Assembly (NCBI RefSeq): GCF_013184805.1
Contig: NZ_JAATNG010000008.1
Span: 102,427-166,426, forward strand
DNA: 64,000 nucleotides
DNA from: Pseudoruegeria sp. HB172150
Lineage (GTDB): Bacteria > Pseudomonadota > Alphaproteobacteria > Rhodobacterales > Rhodobacteraceae
Direction of reading: 5' to 3'
Shown here piece after piece: positions 47,855 through 57,488 of the stretch (within the stretch, counting starts at the first letter, position 1; each line of letters opens with the position of its first letter). Below the pieces are notes generated by a model that worked only from the letters and a program-made list of their open reading frames with translations, ran no database searches and was not told the origin of the DNA. A program made the position numbers and the translations under genes.

Positions 47855-48111
47855 CCTGAGCCTACTCAATAATTGCAGTTCTAAGGGGCGGCGGAAATGC
47901 CGGGAGGTCGCGGGCCGTCTAGACCCGGAAGCAGGGGAAAGTCTAGGTGCTGAGCGGAAGATTGCCCGAAAAGGTCCGGCATTGCGGGAAATCCACCTCA
48001 ATGGGGACTTCTGTTCGGGATTGGTGGGGAATTCCAGAACGTGCGCTATCGGGAAAAAGCCTGTTAGAAGGACAGAATTGAAAGCGCCGACGTCGCGAGG
48101 AGTATTGGGAT

Positions 48112-48690
48112 ATGAAGGATTTATCGTTCCGGCCGGCTTTGCCCGGCGATGCGGAAGCGCTGGTGGATATCGTGATGATGGCCGGTGAGGGCCTGCCGGA
48201 CATGGCCTGGGCCGGGATGGCGGAGCCGGGGCAGACGGCGCGTGATGTCGGGCTGCAGCGCGCAGCGCGCGAGTCGGGCAGTTTCAGCTATCGAAATGCC
48301 TTGCTGGCAGAACGGGGCGGCCGGGTCCTTGGCGGCATGGTCGGTTACGCGCTGCCGGAGGAGGCGGTGGAGATCGGGCCGGATTTCCCGCCCGAGTTCG
48401 TGCCATTGCAGGAGCTGGAGAACCTGGCGCCGAAAACGTGGTACCTGAACATCCTAGGGGTCTATCCGGACCTGCGCGGGCAGGGGATCGGCGGCGCTTT
48501 CCTGGAACGTGCCGGCGAGATGGCACGAGAGGACGGGCTGGACGGCGTGTCGATCATCGCTTTCGCGGCGAACGAGGGGGCGGTGCGGCTTTATCGCCGG
48601 TCCGGATTCGACGAAAAAGCCCGGCGACCGATGTCGGTGCCGGGCTGGGAATTTGACGGGACCGATGCGATCCTGCTGATCAGGCGCTGA
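48112..48690 (+). CDS. GNAT-family N-acetyltransferase
   Basis: A 192-residue acetyltransferase. The acetyl-CoA motif region is LNILGVYPDLRGQGIGGAFLERAGEMA, and the later beta-strand region is VSIIAFAANEGAVRLYRRSGF. The N-terminal part (FRPALPGDAEALVDIVMMAGEG) matches RimI-like single-domain members. The substrate is unknown. Its stop abuts the trxB end, convergent, with no gap. Confidence 0.88.
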   Translation: MKDLSFRPALPGDAEALVDIVMMAGEGLPDMAWAGMAEPGQTARDVGLQRAARESGSFSYRNALLAERGGRVLGGMVGYALPEEAVEIGPDFPPEFVPLQELENLAPKTWYLNILGVYPDLRGQGIGGAFLERAGEMAREDGLDGVSIIAFAANEGAVRLYRRSGFDEKARRPMSVPGWEFDGTDAILLIRR

Positions 48691-49689
<999 letters not shown>

Positions 49690-49877
49690 TCATCCCCCTG
49701 GCACGAAATCGGATTTGTTTCCGGTCACGATATAGCTATGGGCGGGCGTGATCGAAACCCCTGCGACGACAAGGCCGGGTTTCTGCAGGTGCATTAAGGA
49801 AGTTGCGCGTTTTTGAAATAATATTGCGGATGCCACCTGCTTTCGGTACAGATTGAAAAAACGACGCTCAGGATGCT

Positions 49878-50378
49878 ATGCCAGGATCGAAACTAGACCC
49901 CATCGACCGCCAGATTCTTGCGGAGCTTCAGAACGATGGCCGGATGACCAATGTCGAGCTGGCCAAGCGGGTGGGTATTTCCGCGCCGCCCTGCCTGCGC
50001 CGTGTGCGGACGCTGGAGGAGCAGGGCTATATCCGCGGCTACCATGCGGAGGTGGATGCGCGGCAACTGGGATTCGAGGTGCAGGTCTTTGCCTCGGTCG
50101 GATTGCAGAGCCAGGCTGAAGTCGACCTGTCGGCGTTCGAGGCGCGCTGCCGTGAATGGCCGCTGGTCCGCGAATGCCACATGCTGAACGGCGAGGTCGA
50201 TTTCATCCTGAAATGCGTGGCGCCGGATCTGTCGACGTTCCAGACCTTCCTGACGGAACAGCTGACGGCGGCGGACAACGTGATCTCGGTGAAGACTTCA
50301 CTGGTGATCCGTGGCGCCAAGGACGAGCCCGGAGTCCCCTTCGACGTGCTCGAAGAACGACTGAACCGGACGGCCTGA
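49878..50378 (+). CDS. Lrp/AsnC-family regulator
   Basis: A 166-residue regulator with HTH DRQILAELQNDGRMTNVELA, then KRVGISAPPCLRRVRTLEE, and a RAM domain (ECHMLNGEVDFILKCVAPDL). An AT-rich stretch (TTTTTGAAATAATATTG, about 49,811-49,827) in the 191-bp divergent space to trxB is a possible Lrp-type site. The likely target is trxB or itself. The ligand is unknown. Confidence 0.92.
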   Translation: MPGSKLDPIDRQILAELQNDGRMTNVELAKRVGISAPPCLRRVRTLEEQGYIRGYHAEVDARQLGFEVQVFASVGLQSQAEVDLSAFEARCREWPLVRECHMLNGEVDFILKCVAPDLSTFQTFLTEQLTAADNVISVKTSLVIRGAKDEPGVPFDVLEERLNRTA

Positions 50379-50386
50379 GCCCGCGT

Positions 50387-51730
50387 TCAGCCCAGGTGCA
50401 CCTGCCCCTCGGGATAACGGACCCGGGGTGTGGTGCGGGTCGCCAGGAAGAACCCCAGTGTCAGCGGACCGACCCGGCCCAGGAACATGATCACGATGAT
50501 CACGGCCCGCCCGAATTCCGTGAGCTCCCCGGTATAGCCGCGTGACAGGCCAACCGTGCCGAAGGCGGAGGCGACCTCGAAACAGATATCGAGGAAATTG
50601 CCGTCATGCGAGGCGGCCATCAGGAAGATGCCCACGAAAATCACGATGCTGCTGATCGCCGTAAGGGCCATGACCTTCAGCACCTGCTCCAGCCCGATGC
50701 TGCGCCCGAACAGGTGAAGCTGTGTCTGGCGGCGGAAGAAGGCGATCGTAGCGAGGATTCCGACGGTGATCGTCGTCACCTTGATACCGCCGGCGGTGGA
50801 GGTCGAGCCGCCGCCGATCATCATCAGAGAAATGAACATCAGCGCGGTGCTGTCGTGCAGGGCGCCGATATCGGTGGTGTTGAAGCCGGCCGTTCGGGTG
50901 GTGACGCCCTGAAACCAACTGACGGTAAGCCGGGCGGCGATGCTGTCGTACTGCGCCAGCGTGCCGGGGTTGTGCCATTCCAGCGCGGCAAAATTGGCGA
51001 CCGACAGCGGGATCAGGATAGCGGTGCCAGTGATCATGATCTTTGTGTGCAGCGACCACGCGCGCCAGGGGCGGCGCATCAGCAGATCGTCCAGCACGAC
51101 ATAGCCGATGCCGCCGATGATGAAGAGCGCGGGGATCACGATGTTCACCACCGGGTCCGTGGCGAAGGAGACTAGGCCGTCGGGGAAGGTCGAGAATCCG
51201 GCGTTGTTGAAGGCGGAGATCGAGTGAAACACGGATTCCCACCAGCCGCGCCAGATGCCGAAGCGAGGGACGAAGCTGATGCAGAGCAGCAGCGCGCCCG
51301 CGATTTCGCAGGTCAGCACGACCTTGATGATGGTACGCACCAGTCTCGTGATCCTGTAGACGGAGCTCTGGTTCAGGTCCTCGCGCAGATAGAGCTCTCC
51401 AGTAATGCCGATGGGCAGGCCAAGGGCGGCGAGGATGACGACGGCGAAAGTCATCAGGCCGAGGCCGCCAAGCTGGATCAATATCGCGATGACGACCTGC
51501 CCGAACACGGTCAGGTCGGAGCCGGTGTCGATGACGACAAGGCCGGTCACGGTGACGGCGGAGGTGGCGGTGAACAGCGCGTCCGACAGGGTGATCGGGA
51601 CGGTGCGCGAGATCGGCAACATCAGGGCGGCCGTTCCGATCAGGATCAGGGCTCCGTAGAGCAGCGCCAGGATCAGCGGCGGCGGAACCTGCGCGAATTT
51701 GCGGATCAGGAAGGGGCGCTTGCGCGGCAT
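50387..51730 (-). CDS. TrkH/KtrB-family potassium uptake membrane protein
   Basis: A 447-residue K+ channel-like transporter. Four selectivity-filter repeats are visible: TSAVTVTGLVV, SISAFNNAGFST, VTTRTAGFNTT and VASAFGTVGLSR. The length is nearer KtrB than E. coli TrkH. It follows the TrkA/KtrA-like gene by 13 bp and acts with it. Confidence 0.92.
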   Translation of the reverse strand: MPRKRPFLIRKFAQVPPPLILALLYGALILIGTAALMLPISRTVPITLSDALFTATSAVTVTGLVVIDTGSDLTVFGQVVIAILIQLGGLGLMTFAVVILAALGLPIGITGELYLREDLNQSSVYRITRLVRTIIKVVLTCEIAGALLLCISFVPRFGIWRGWWESVFHSISAFNNAGFSTFPDGLVSFATDPVVNIVIPALFIIGGIGYVVLDDLLMRRPWRAWSLHTKIMITGTAILIPLSVANFAALEWHNPGTLAQYDSIAARLTVSWFQGVTTRTAGFNTTDIGALHDSTALMFISLMMIGGGSTSTAGGIKVTTITVGILATIAFFRRQTQLHLFGRSIGLEQVLKVMALTAISSIVIFVGIFLMAASHDGNFLDICFEVASAFGTVGLSRGYTGELTEFGRAVIIVIMFLGRVGPLTLGFFLATRTTPRVRYPEGQVHLG

Positions 51731-51743
51731 CGGGAAGGGGTGC

Positions 51744-52406
51744 CTAGAGGTCGTCGCCGAACTGGCGCAGCTCGGTCCGTTTGCCGAGCAGGATCAGCTT
51801 GTCACCGCCCTTCAGCACGGGTGCGGCGCCATCGCAGACGTGGAACTCGGTCCCGCGCATCAGGCCCAGCAATCGCACGTCGTGGTCGGTGCCAAGACCA
51901 AGCGCCTCTATGTCCTGCCCGTCCAGCCGCTCCGGCAGAACGACGTTCACCACGCTGTAGCCATTGCCGAGACTGACATAATCCTGAACTGCCGGGTTGT
52001 TCAGCATCTGCGCAGTGTGGCGACCCATTTCCTGTTCCGGCAGGATCACACGGTCGGCGCCGAGCTTGGCGAGGATGCGGTGATGGGTCCGGTTCGTCGC
52101 TTTCACCCAAATCGTCGGAATCCCCAGCATCTTGACGTTCATCGTCGTGAGTATGCTGGCCTCGATATCATGGCCTATGGCGATAAGCGCGACATCGTAG
52201 CGGTCGATCCCAGCCTCGCGCAGGGCGGCTTCGTCGGTTGTATCGAGGATCGCGGTAGAGGACAGGACCGATGCCATGTTCGCGGCCAGCCGTTCGTCCA
52301 GGTCGATGCCGATGACGTGGTTTCCGAAGCGGACAAGCTCTGCCGCGACCGTGCTGCCGAAGGCGCCGAGCCCGATGACAGCGAAGCTTCTGGTTTCCTT
52401 GGCCAT
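51744..52406 (-). CDS. TrkA/KtrA-family potassium uptake regulator
   Basis: A 220-residue cytoplasmic gating subunit with an N-terminal RCK domain (FAVIGLGAFGSTVAAELVRFG, then IDLDE) and a C-terminal RCK_C part. One RCK unit (220 residues) matches KtrA rather than the double TrkA. It lies upstream of the TrkH/KtrB gene, making a two-gene operon. Confidence 0.92.
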   Translation of the reverse strand: MAKETRSFAVIGLGAFGSTVAAELVRFGNHVIGIDLDERLAANMASVLSSTAILDTTDEAALREAGIDRYDVALIAIGHDIEASILTTMNVKMLGIPTIWVKATNRTHHRILAKLGADRVILPEQEMGRHTAQMLNNPAVQDYVSLGNGYSVVNVVLPERLDGQDIEALGLGTDHDVRLLGLMRGTEFHVCDGAAPVLKGGDKLILLGKRTELRQFGDDL

Positions 52407-52488
52407 GCCGGATTACCTCCTCTCGGCCAGATGCGGCGGACGCTGCATCGCGGCATCGCGGGAGTCAAGCATGCTCGTCTGAGCGGTA

Positions 52489-52510
52489 CTTCCCGCCCCC
52501 GGGCGGGAAG
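52489..52510 (-). terminator. GC-rich hairpin after the second Hint gene
   Basis: CTTCCCGCC pairs with GGCGGGAAG around CCCG, a few bases beyond the stop of the minus-strand Hint gene. No T-run follows on either strand, so terminator function is uncertain. Confidence 0.4.
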
Positions 52511-52516
52511 AAGAAA

Positions 52517-53311
52517 TCAGCCGCCGAAGGCGTCTTCGTATTCTTCCTTGGACAGGCGTGGGGCGACCATCGGACCGAAGTCGTTGACCGAGGTCAGATG
52601 CGGGAAGAATGACATGAACAGCCGCATCCCGTCGGCGCCGATGCGGCGCATCAGATCCGTGCCGGGGTGGAAGCTTTCCACTTCGAGGCCGTTGGTCCGG
52701 ACGATGTGGTGATCGCGGAACGCCAGGTGGTAGGTGCTGACCGGCGAGGCGGGAGCGACGCGGATCACGGACTGGCCGTCCTCGAATGCGGTGATCGGGG
52801 TCAGCGCGGCCTCTGCCTGCATGATCTCACGCAGCTTGGTGTGGCGGTGCAGCAGGCGTGCATGCGGCGCCAGCATAAGGTCGGGCATCGGCCGGGCGGG
52901 GCCGAAGCTGTCCACCGGAATACGGAACAGGCGCGACGGGGTCTGGCCGGGCTGCTGGTTGGGCAGCAGTGTGATGGTGCCGATCCACAGCAGCGGCTGG
53001 TAGCCGCCGTCGCGGGTTTCGACCTTGGTGCCGGGCAGCAGGTCCTCGACGGCGACGGGTCCGTCCTCTGTCGCGATGATTGTGCCGCGGGCGAAGGCGC
53101 AGAAGGCCCCCTCGAAAATCGGGTGCGCCGGAGCGCGCTTAATGACTTCGGCCAGGGAATTGTCGGGCAGCAGGGCAAGCGCCTCGAAACGGCGCATCGG
53201 GAAGCTGACCTGCGGAGAGACCTTGGGGCGGCGTGCGGTCCAGGGTTGCTGGCCAAGCTGAGCCACAGGACGGGCGATGGCAGGAGGCCCGGGCCGGTGG
53301 GGATATGTCAT
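52517..53311 (-). CDS. Hint-domain protein (second copy)
   Basis: A 264-residue protein with a Hint_2-like domain from Cys71 (CAFARGTIIATEDGPVAVED). It has the middle block LAPHARLLHRH and ends TNGLEVESFHPGT. The preceding 70 residues are basic and not recognised (MTYPHRPGPPAIARPVAQLG and following). The start ATG 53311 has GAAGGATGAAGGA upstream. It shares the Cys start, the APH/SPQH block and NGLExESFHP with the protein at 13,245, although the two differ in length and flanks. Confidence 0.82.
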   Translation of the reverse strand: MTYPHRPGPPAIARPVAQLGQQPWTARRPKVSPQVSFPMRRFEALALLPDNSLAEVIKRAPAHPIFEGAFCAFARGTIIATEDGPVAVEDLLPGTKVETRDGGYQPLLWIGTITLLPNQQPGQTPSRLFRIPVDSFGPARPMPDLMLAPHARLLHRHTKLREIMQAEAALTPITAFEDGQSVIRVAPASPVSTYHLAFRDHHIVRTNGLEVESFHPGTDLMRRIGADGMRLFMSFFPHLTSVNDFGPMVAPRLSKEEYEDAFGG

Positions 53312-53483
53312 TCCTTCATCCTTCGTTCGTTCCGCATCTGCCTCGGCCCCCACCGAACAAAGCATCCACGAGCGTTGACCCGTGTGCAGATCACGGGCCT
53401 GGCAGTCACGGGTTCGCTTGAACCCCTGATATTTTCAAAACCTGAGGTGCCGGCGGACGCGGATGCGCCTTGCGGTCAGCAGT

Positions 53484-53630
53484 TCAGGCACTCGCCGCGC
53501 GCAGAACCGGTTTGGCGTTGCGCTTGGCAATGAAGGCTTCCCGGTTCGCGCCGCGAGCCCATGGCATCTTGAATTCGGCTTTTGCCGCTTCCTTGACGAC
53601 CGTGGTCATCCAACGTTTCTGACGCGCCAT
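53484..53630 (-). CDS. Small basic protein, conserved-looking, unknown function
   Basis: A 48-residue protein (MARQKRWMTTVVKEAAKAEF, ending FIAKRNAKPVLRAASA) with AAGGAG 7 nt before the ATG. The strong ribosome-binding site, the Lys/Arg richness and the resemblance to short proteins I recall from Rhodobacterales make it more likely real than the overlapping frames. Function unknown; nucleic-acid or membrane binding are possible. Confidence 0.6.
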   Translation of the reverse strand: MARQKRWMTTVVKEAAKAEFKMPWARGANREAFIAKRNAKPVLRAASA

Positions 53631-53810
53631 TCCGTTGCTCCTTCTTCCCTTCAGATGATGACGGTTCGTTTCCAAACAAGCCGCAATCACGATTGGATGA
53701 GATTACTATCGGCGCCTTTTAGGGCCGTAGAATGACCCGCAAGGGGTTTTTTGCGGCCCCTCCGGGCCCGGAATGTGGCGAAAGCTAACCTGCTCGAACC
53801 GGAGGTTGAG

Positions 53811-54569
53811 TCACAATCTGATAATCGAAATCAACCTGCCGTAGTCTGCTTCGCGGCGATGCTGACTGCGACGGTAGGAGTAAAACCGCGCTTCATCTGA
53901 ATAAGTGCAGTGACCTGTGCGCTCCGCCTGCCCGACGCCGGCGGCGCGCAACCGGTGCAGGCCGTATCCGGACAGGTCGAACTGGAACCTGTCGCCGGTG
54001 CCGGAAACGAAGAATCTGGCATTTTCGGGGTCGGACGTCAGGAAAGTCGCGCGAAACTCCGGACCGACCTCGTAGGCGGCCTGACTGATCGAAGGGCCAA
54101 TGACGGCAGAGATCGAGTCGCGCGCTGCACCGAGTCGCTCCATGGCGTCGACAGTCGCCTCGAGCACGCCGTCGAGCGCACCGCGCCAGCCGGCATGGGC
54201 GGCCCCGACCACGCCCGCCCTTGTGTCGGCGAAAAGCACCGGCTGGCAATCGGCGGCCAGCACCGCGAGGGCAAGTCCCGGTGTCGCGGTGACAAGCCCG
54301 TCGGCGCGGGGCCGCTCGGCCGGATTAACGGTCTCGGCCACGACGACATCGGCGGAATGAACCTGGTTCACATTTACCAGAGCCTCGACACCGACTCCCA
54401 TCGCCGCGGCGGCCCGTGTGCGGTTGATCGCCACCGCCTCTGCCTGATCAGAAGAGCCCTGCCCGCAGTTCAGCCCCGCGAACACGCCGGAAGAGGCGCC
54501 ACCCTTGCGGGTAAAAAACCCGTGGGTAACGCCGCTCAGCAGGGGCGAGGTCAAAAATTCCAGCGTCAT
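53811..54569 (-). CDS. pgeF: Peptidoglycan editing factor PgeF / laccase-domain protein
   Basis: A 252-residue protein of the YfiH/YlmD family, with metal-binding motifs VNQVHSADVVVAE, AVLAADCQPVLFAD and GAAHAGWRGALDG. Family members were called multicopper polyphenol oxidases and later shown to act on purine nucleosides and to edit peptidoglycan. Its ATG overlaps the stop of the upstream methyltransferase gene by 4 bp, so it is coupled to it and lgt. Confidence 0.9.
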   Translation of the reverse strand: MTLEFLTSPLLSGVTHGFFTRKGGASSGVFAGLNCGQGSSDQAEAVAINRTRAAAAMGVGVEALVNVNQVHSADVVVAETVNPAERPRADGLVTATPGLALAVLAADCQPVLFADTRAGVVGAAHAGWRGALDGVLEATVDAMERLGAARDSISAVIGPSISQAAYEVGPEFRATFLTSDPENARFFVSGTGDRFQFDLSGYGLHRLRAAGVGQAERTGHCTYSDEARFYSYRRSQHRREADYGRLISIIRL

Positions 54570-55630
54570 CCTTGCAAACCCGGTGGCGCGGAGGTTTCAG
54601 TCGAGTGGAAGGCGATTGTCTTGAACAGGCTCCCCATTTCATCGGGATGGGTCAAGCGGCGATGTGCGGCAATGTGGGCTTCAAGTGCCTTCCCCTGCAG
54701 ATTGCGGGCGAGAGCCTGCGCACGAGGCGTGATTCCGAGGCGTTCGAGGAAGACGCCCTGTGGTGTCATGGCCGTATGAGCGAGGCCCGTGGCGGCCTTC
54801 GCCAGCGCCTCGAAATCGACATGCGCGGTCAGGTCCGCATCGCCAGGGCTTGCCAGCGGATTCTCGCTTTGATGGCCGCGCAACGCCTGCAGCGTGTCGC
54901 CCAGCGAACGCCAGTCGCCGTAGTCGATGACCAGAGCCGCCCCGCCGTGACCCGCGACGCGTGACGCGATGGCCTGCATCACCGCGCGGGCCGGGGCGCA
55001 GGTTTCGACGAGGTCGCCGGGCCGGGTGTCGCCCAGCCGGTGATCCAGTTCGGCGATCGGGGCTGGAGTGCTGAGTGCAAGGGCGAGCTGGCCGTCGATC
55101 AGCGCCACCTGCCGTTCGCGCCAGCCGCCTTCGTCGCGGACGAACTGGCGGATCGGGAGGGCATCGAAGAACTCGTTGGCGATCAGGAACAGCGGTGCGT
55201 CCGGCAGGTTGTCGGCACTGCCGCACCAGGTGATTTCATAGGTTTCGAGTGTCTGTTTCTGCCGCTCGCGCAGGGTCGGCGACGCCTCGACAAGATGCAC
55301 GCGTGCCGCGGCGTGAAAGCCGGGGACGTCACGGGTGGCGCGCAGCAGGTCGGCCATCAGCGTCCCGCGGCCCGGGCCCAGTTCCGCGAGCGTGAATGGC
55401 GTCGGCGCTCCCTGGTCCAGCCAGGCCTGTGCCAGGGCCAGGCCGATCAGTTCTCCGAACATCTGGCTGATTTCCGGCGCCGTCGTGAAGTCGCCACCCG
55501 CGCCGAAGGGGTCGCGGGTGCTGTAATAGCCGTGTTCCGGGTGCAGCAGGCAATCGGTCATATATTCGGCAATCGTGATCGGGCCGGTGGCGCCGATCCT
55601 GCGGATCAGGCTTTCCGCCAGCGGCGTCAT
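54566..55630 (-). CDS. MidA/NDUFAF7-like SAM-dependent methyltransferase
   Basis: A 354-residue class I methyltransferase of the COG1565 family. In mitochondria the homologue methylates a complex I subunit. SAM motif LAELGPGRGTLMADLLRA; family motif ITIAEYMTDCLLHPEHGYYS near the N terminus; ANEFFDALPIRQFV. ATG 55630 overlaps the lgt stop by 4 bp. The lgt-midA-pgeF order is common in alphaproteobacteria. The substrate here is inferred, possibly NuoD. Confidence 0.9.
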   Translation of the reverse strand: MTPLAESLIRRIGATGPITIAEYMTDCLLHPEHGYYSTRDPFGAGGDFTTAPEISQMFGELIGLALAQAWLDQGAPTPFTLAELGPGRGTLMADLLRATRDVPGFHAAARVHLVEASPTLRERQKQTLETYEITWCGSADNLPDAPLFLIANEFFDALPIRQFVRDEGGWRERQVALIDGQLALALSTPAPIAELDHRLGDTRPGDLVETCAPARAVMQAIASRVAGHGGAALVIDYGDWRSLGDTLQALRGHQSENPLASPGDADLTAHVDFEALAKAATGLAHTAMTPQGVFLERLGITPRAQALARNLQGKALEAHIAAHRRLTHPDEMGSLFKTIAFHSTETSAPPGLQG

Positions 55631-56511
55631 GCCCGCCGGCGCGCCCAGATCAGGATTCCGAGGCCGACGAGAATCATCGGGAAGGACAGGAGCTGGCCCA
55701 TCTTCAGGCCGTACTCGCCCAGATGCACGACATAGCCCAGCGGGTTCTCGGCGGTGATATATTGCTCGTCCGCCTGCCGGAAGAACTCCACGAAGAACCG
55801 GGCGATGCCGTAACCGGCGATGAAGGCGCCGGTAAGCGCCCAAGGCGTCTTGAACCAGCCGCGCGCCAGGGCGAGCCAGAGCAGAATCCCACCCAGCACG
55901 AGACCTTCGAGTCCCGCCTCGTAGAGCTGGGAAGGATGACGGGCGCAGAGCCTCTCGACACCCGGACAATCCTGCGCTGCGGGCCCGGGAAAGATCACGC
56001 CCCAAGGCACTGACGTCGGCAGGCCCCACAGTTCGGCATTGATGAAGTTCGCGATACGGCCAAGCATGATGCCGGGCGGGGTCGCCACGGCCAGCATGTC
56101 CGCTACGCTGCCGACAGTCGCACCGATGCGGCGGGAGAACCATGTCATCACTACCGTCACCCCGAGGAATCCCCCGTGGAACGACATGCCGCCGTGCCAG
56201 ATCATCAGGATTTCCAAGGGGTTCTGTAAGTAGTAGGCCGGCTGGTAGAACAGCACGAAGCCCAGCCGGCCACCGAGAATGATCCCCAGGATCAGCCAGG
56301 TCATGAAGTCGTCAAGCTGATCCGGCGTCATCGGCGGCGTTTCGGCACGCCACAGCACCGGACGCTTCAGCATGGCCGCCGCCATCCGCCAGCCGATGAG
56401 GATGCCGACGATGTAGGACATCGCGTACCATCGCAGGGCGAATGTGAAATTCCCGATCTCGATCGAGAAGATCTCGGGCGAAATGTCGGGGAAAGGGATC
56501 GCGGCTAGCAT
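55627..56511 (-). CDS. lgt: Prolipoprotein diacylglyceryl transferase
   Basis: A 294-residue inner-membrane enzyme that attaches diacylglycerol to the lipobox Cys. About seven helices; motifs HGGMSFHGGFLGV, and HPSQLYEAGLEGLVLGGI near the end. ATG 56511 has AAGGAGATCCC upstream. The substrates include the BamF-type and secretin lipoproteins of this window. Co-transcribed with the downstream methyltransferase and pgeF. Confidence 0.95.
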   Translation of the reverse strand: MLAAIPFPDISPEIFSIEIGNFTFALRWYAMSYIVGILIGWRMAAAMLKRPVLWRAETPPMTPDQLDDFMTWLILGIILGGRLGFVLFYQPAYYLQNPLEILMIWHGGMSFHGGFLGVTVVMTWFSRRIGATVGSVADMLAVATPPGIMLGRIANFINAELWGLPTSVPWGVIFPGPAAQDCPGVERLCARHPSQLYEAGLEGLVLGGILLWLALARGWFKTPWALTGAFIAGYGIARFFVEFFRQADEQYITAENPLGYVVHLGEYGLKMGQLLSFPMILVGLGILIWARRRA

Positions 56512-56604
56512 GGGATCTCCTTGTCCACGCTGCCCGGGCGAAGTCAACCTTGTCCGTGGCGCCGCGACGGCCCATATATGGGGCAAGCGTAACGGAGCAA
56601 TGGC

Positions 56605-56853
56605 ATGCAGACCCGCAACAAGATTTTCGACGATCTCGGCCAGCTGATGACCAACGCCATGGGTGTGGCGCAGGGCGCGAAGGATGAGGCCGAAACCGCG
56701 ATGAAGGGCTGGGTCGACCGCTGGATGGCCGACCGCGATTTCGTCACCCGCGAGGAGTTTGACGCGGTCCGCGCGATGGCGCAGAAGGCACGCGAAGAGA
56801 ACGAGGCGCTTAAGGCCAGGATCGAGGCGCTGGAGTCCTCCAGCAAGGGTTGA
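56605..56853 (+). CDS. ubiK: UbiK/BMFP accessory factor
   Basis: An 82-residue protein with two parts: MQTRNKIFDDLGQLMTNAMG at the start, and a charged C-terminal coiled coil (FVTREEFDAVRAMAQKAREE). It matches the UbiK/YqiC family that supports ubiquinone synthesis. It is divergent from lgt; the start lies 93 bp away. Length and both motifs fit. Confidence 0.88.
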   Translation: MQTRNKIFDDLGQLMTNAMGVAQGAKDEAETAMKGWVDRWMADRDFVTREEFDAVRAMAQKAREENEALKARIEALESSSKG

Positions 56854-57488
56854 ACGGCGCGCAGCTCTTCAGATTTGTCTACTCTTCTGCTCCGGCGATC
56901 TGGAACCGGTTCGCTTTGGCAGTGTGGCTTGGCTGTCTCGGCAGTAAGTTTGAAAAGCCCCCGCGCGATCTGAACAGCCACTATTTGATGGGCCCGATCT
57001 GGCTGGTTCGGATTGACAATCGAGACATTGCTGGGCCCGGTCCAACGGGCTGATGGTTTCAGTGCCTGACGGGACGTCGTCGCGCTCCGCCGACGCACCC
57101 ATGACCACAACGCGTCCGGTGCCGAATACGGCTAATCCGGTTTCAGGCCCAAACTGCATGATTTCTCCAAGAATACTCCAGTTCGCCTGCACGATCTGGG
57201 GACGACATCATGTTAAGACACGCTCCAATTCTGGGCCGGGTCTGCCGGTCAGTGCCGTGTGGAAGTTCACGCAAAACACATTCGTAATTTGCCGCAGGTC
57301 GCGCGCCTGAATTCTGTCGCGCGCTGCGAGACGTGAAATGCCAAACGCAGACCGGAAGATCGAACAGAGATGGCGCGACGGAAGGCGAACCTGAACCGAT
57401 GCAATGGTGCACCCCAACTAAAAAGGCGGGAGCTTTCGGTGACATATGGCGCGCCACGGGTCACGTCAGGACCGCGGGGTCCGGTGAA
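56854..57488. other. Gene-free stretch before the secretin gene
   Basis: About 635 bases without a convincing gene. Base composition looks lower in GC than the neighbours (for example around 57,200-57,300). Short frames occur (minus 56869-57192, plus from 57333), but they lack family motifs and good starts. No repeat or tRNA was seen. It may hold the secretin promoter and decayed sequence. Confidence 0.5.

Noticed and set aside
56869..57192. Minus-strand 107-codon frame
   Set aside because: No motif, poor start and low coding quality; treated as non-coding.
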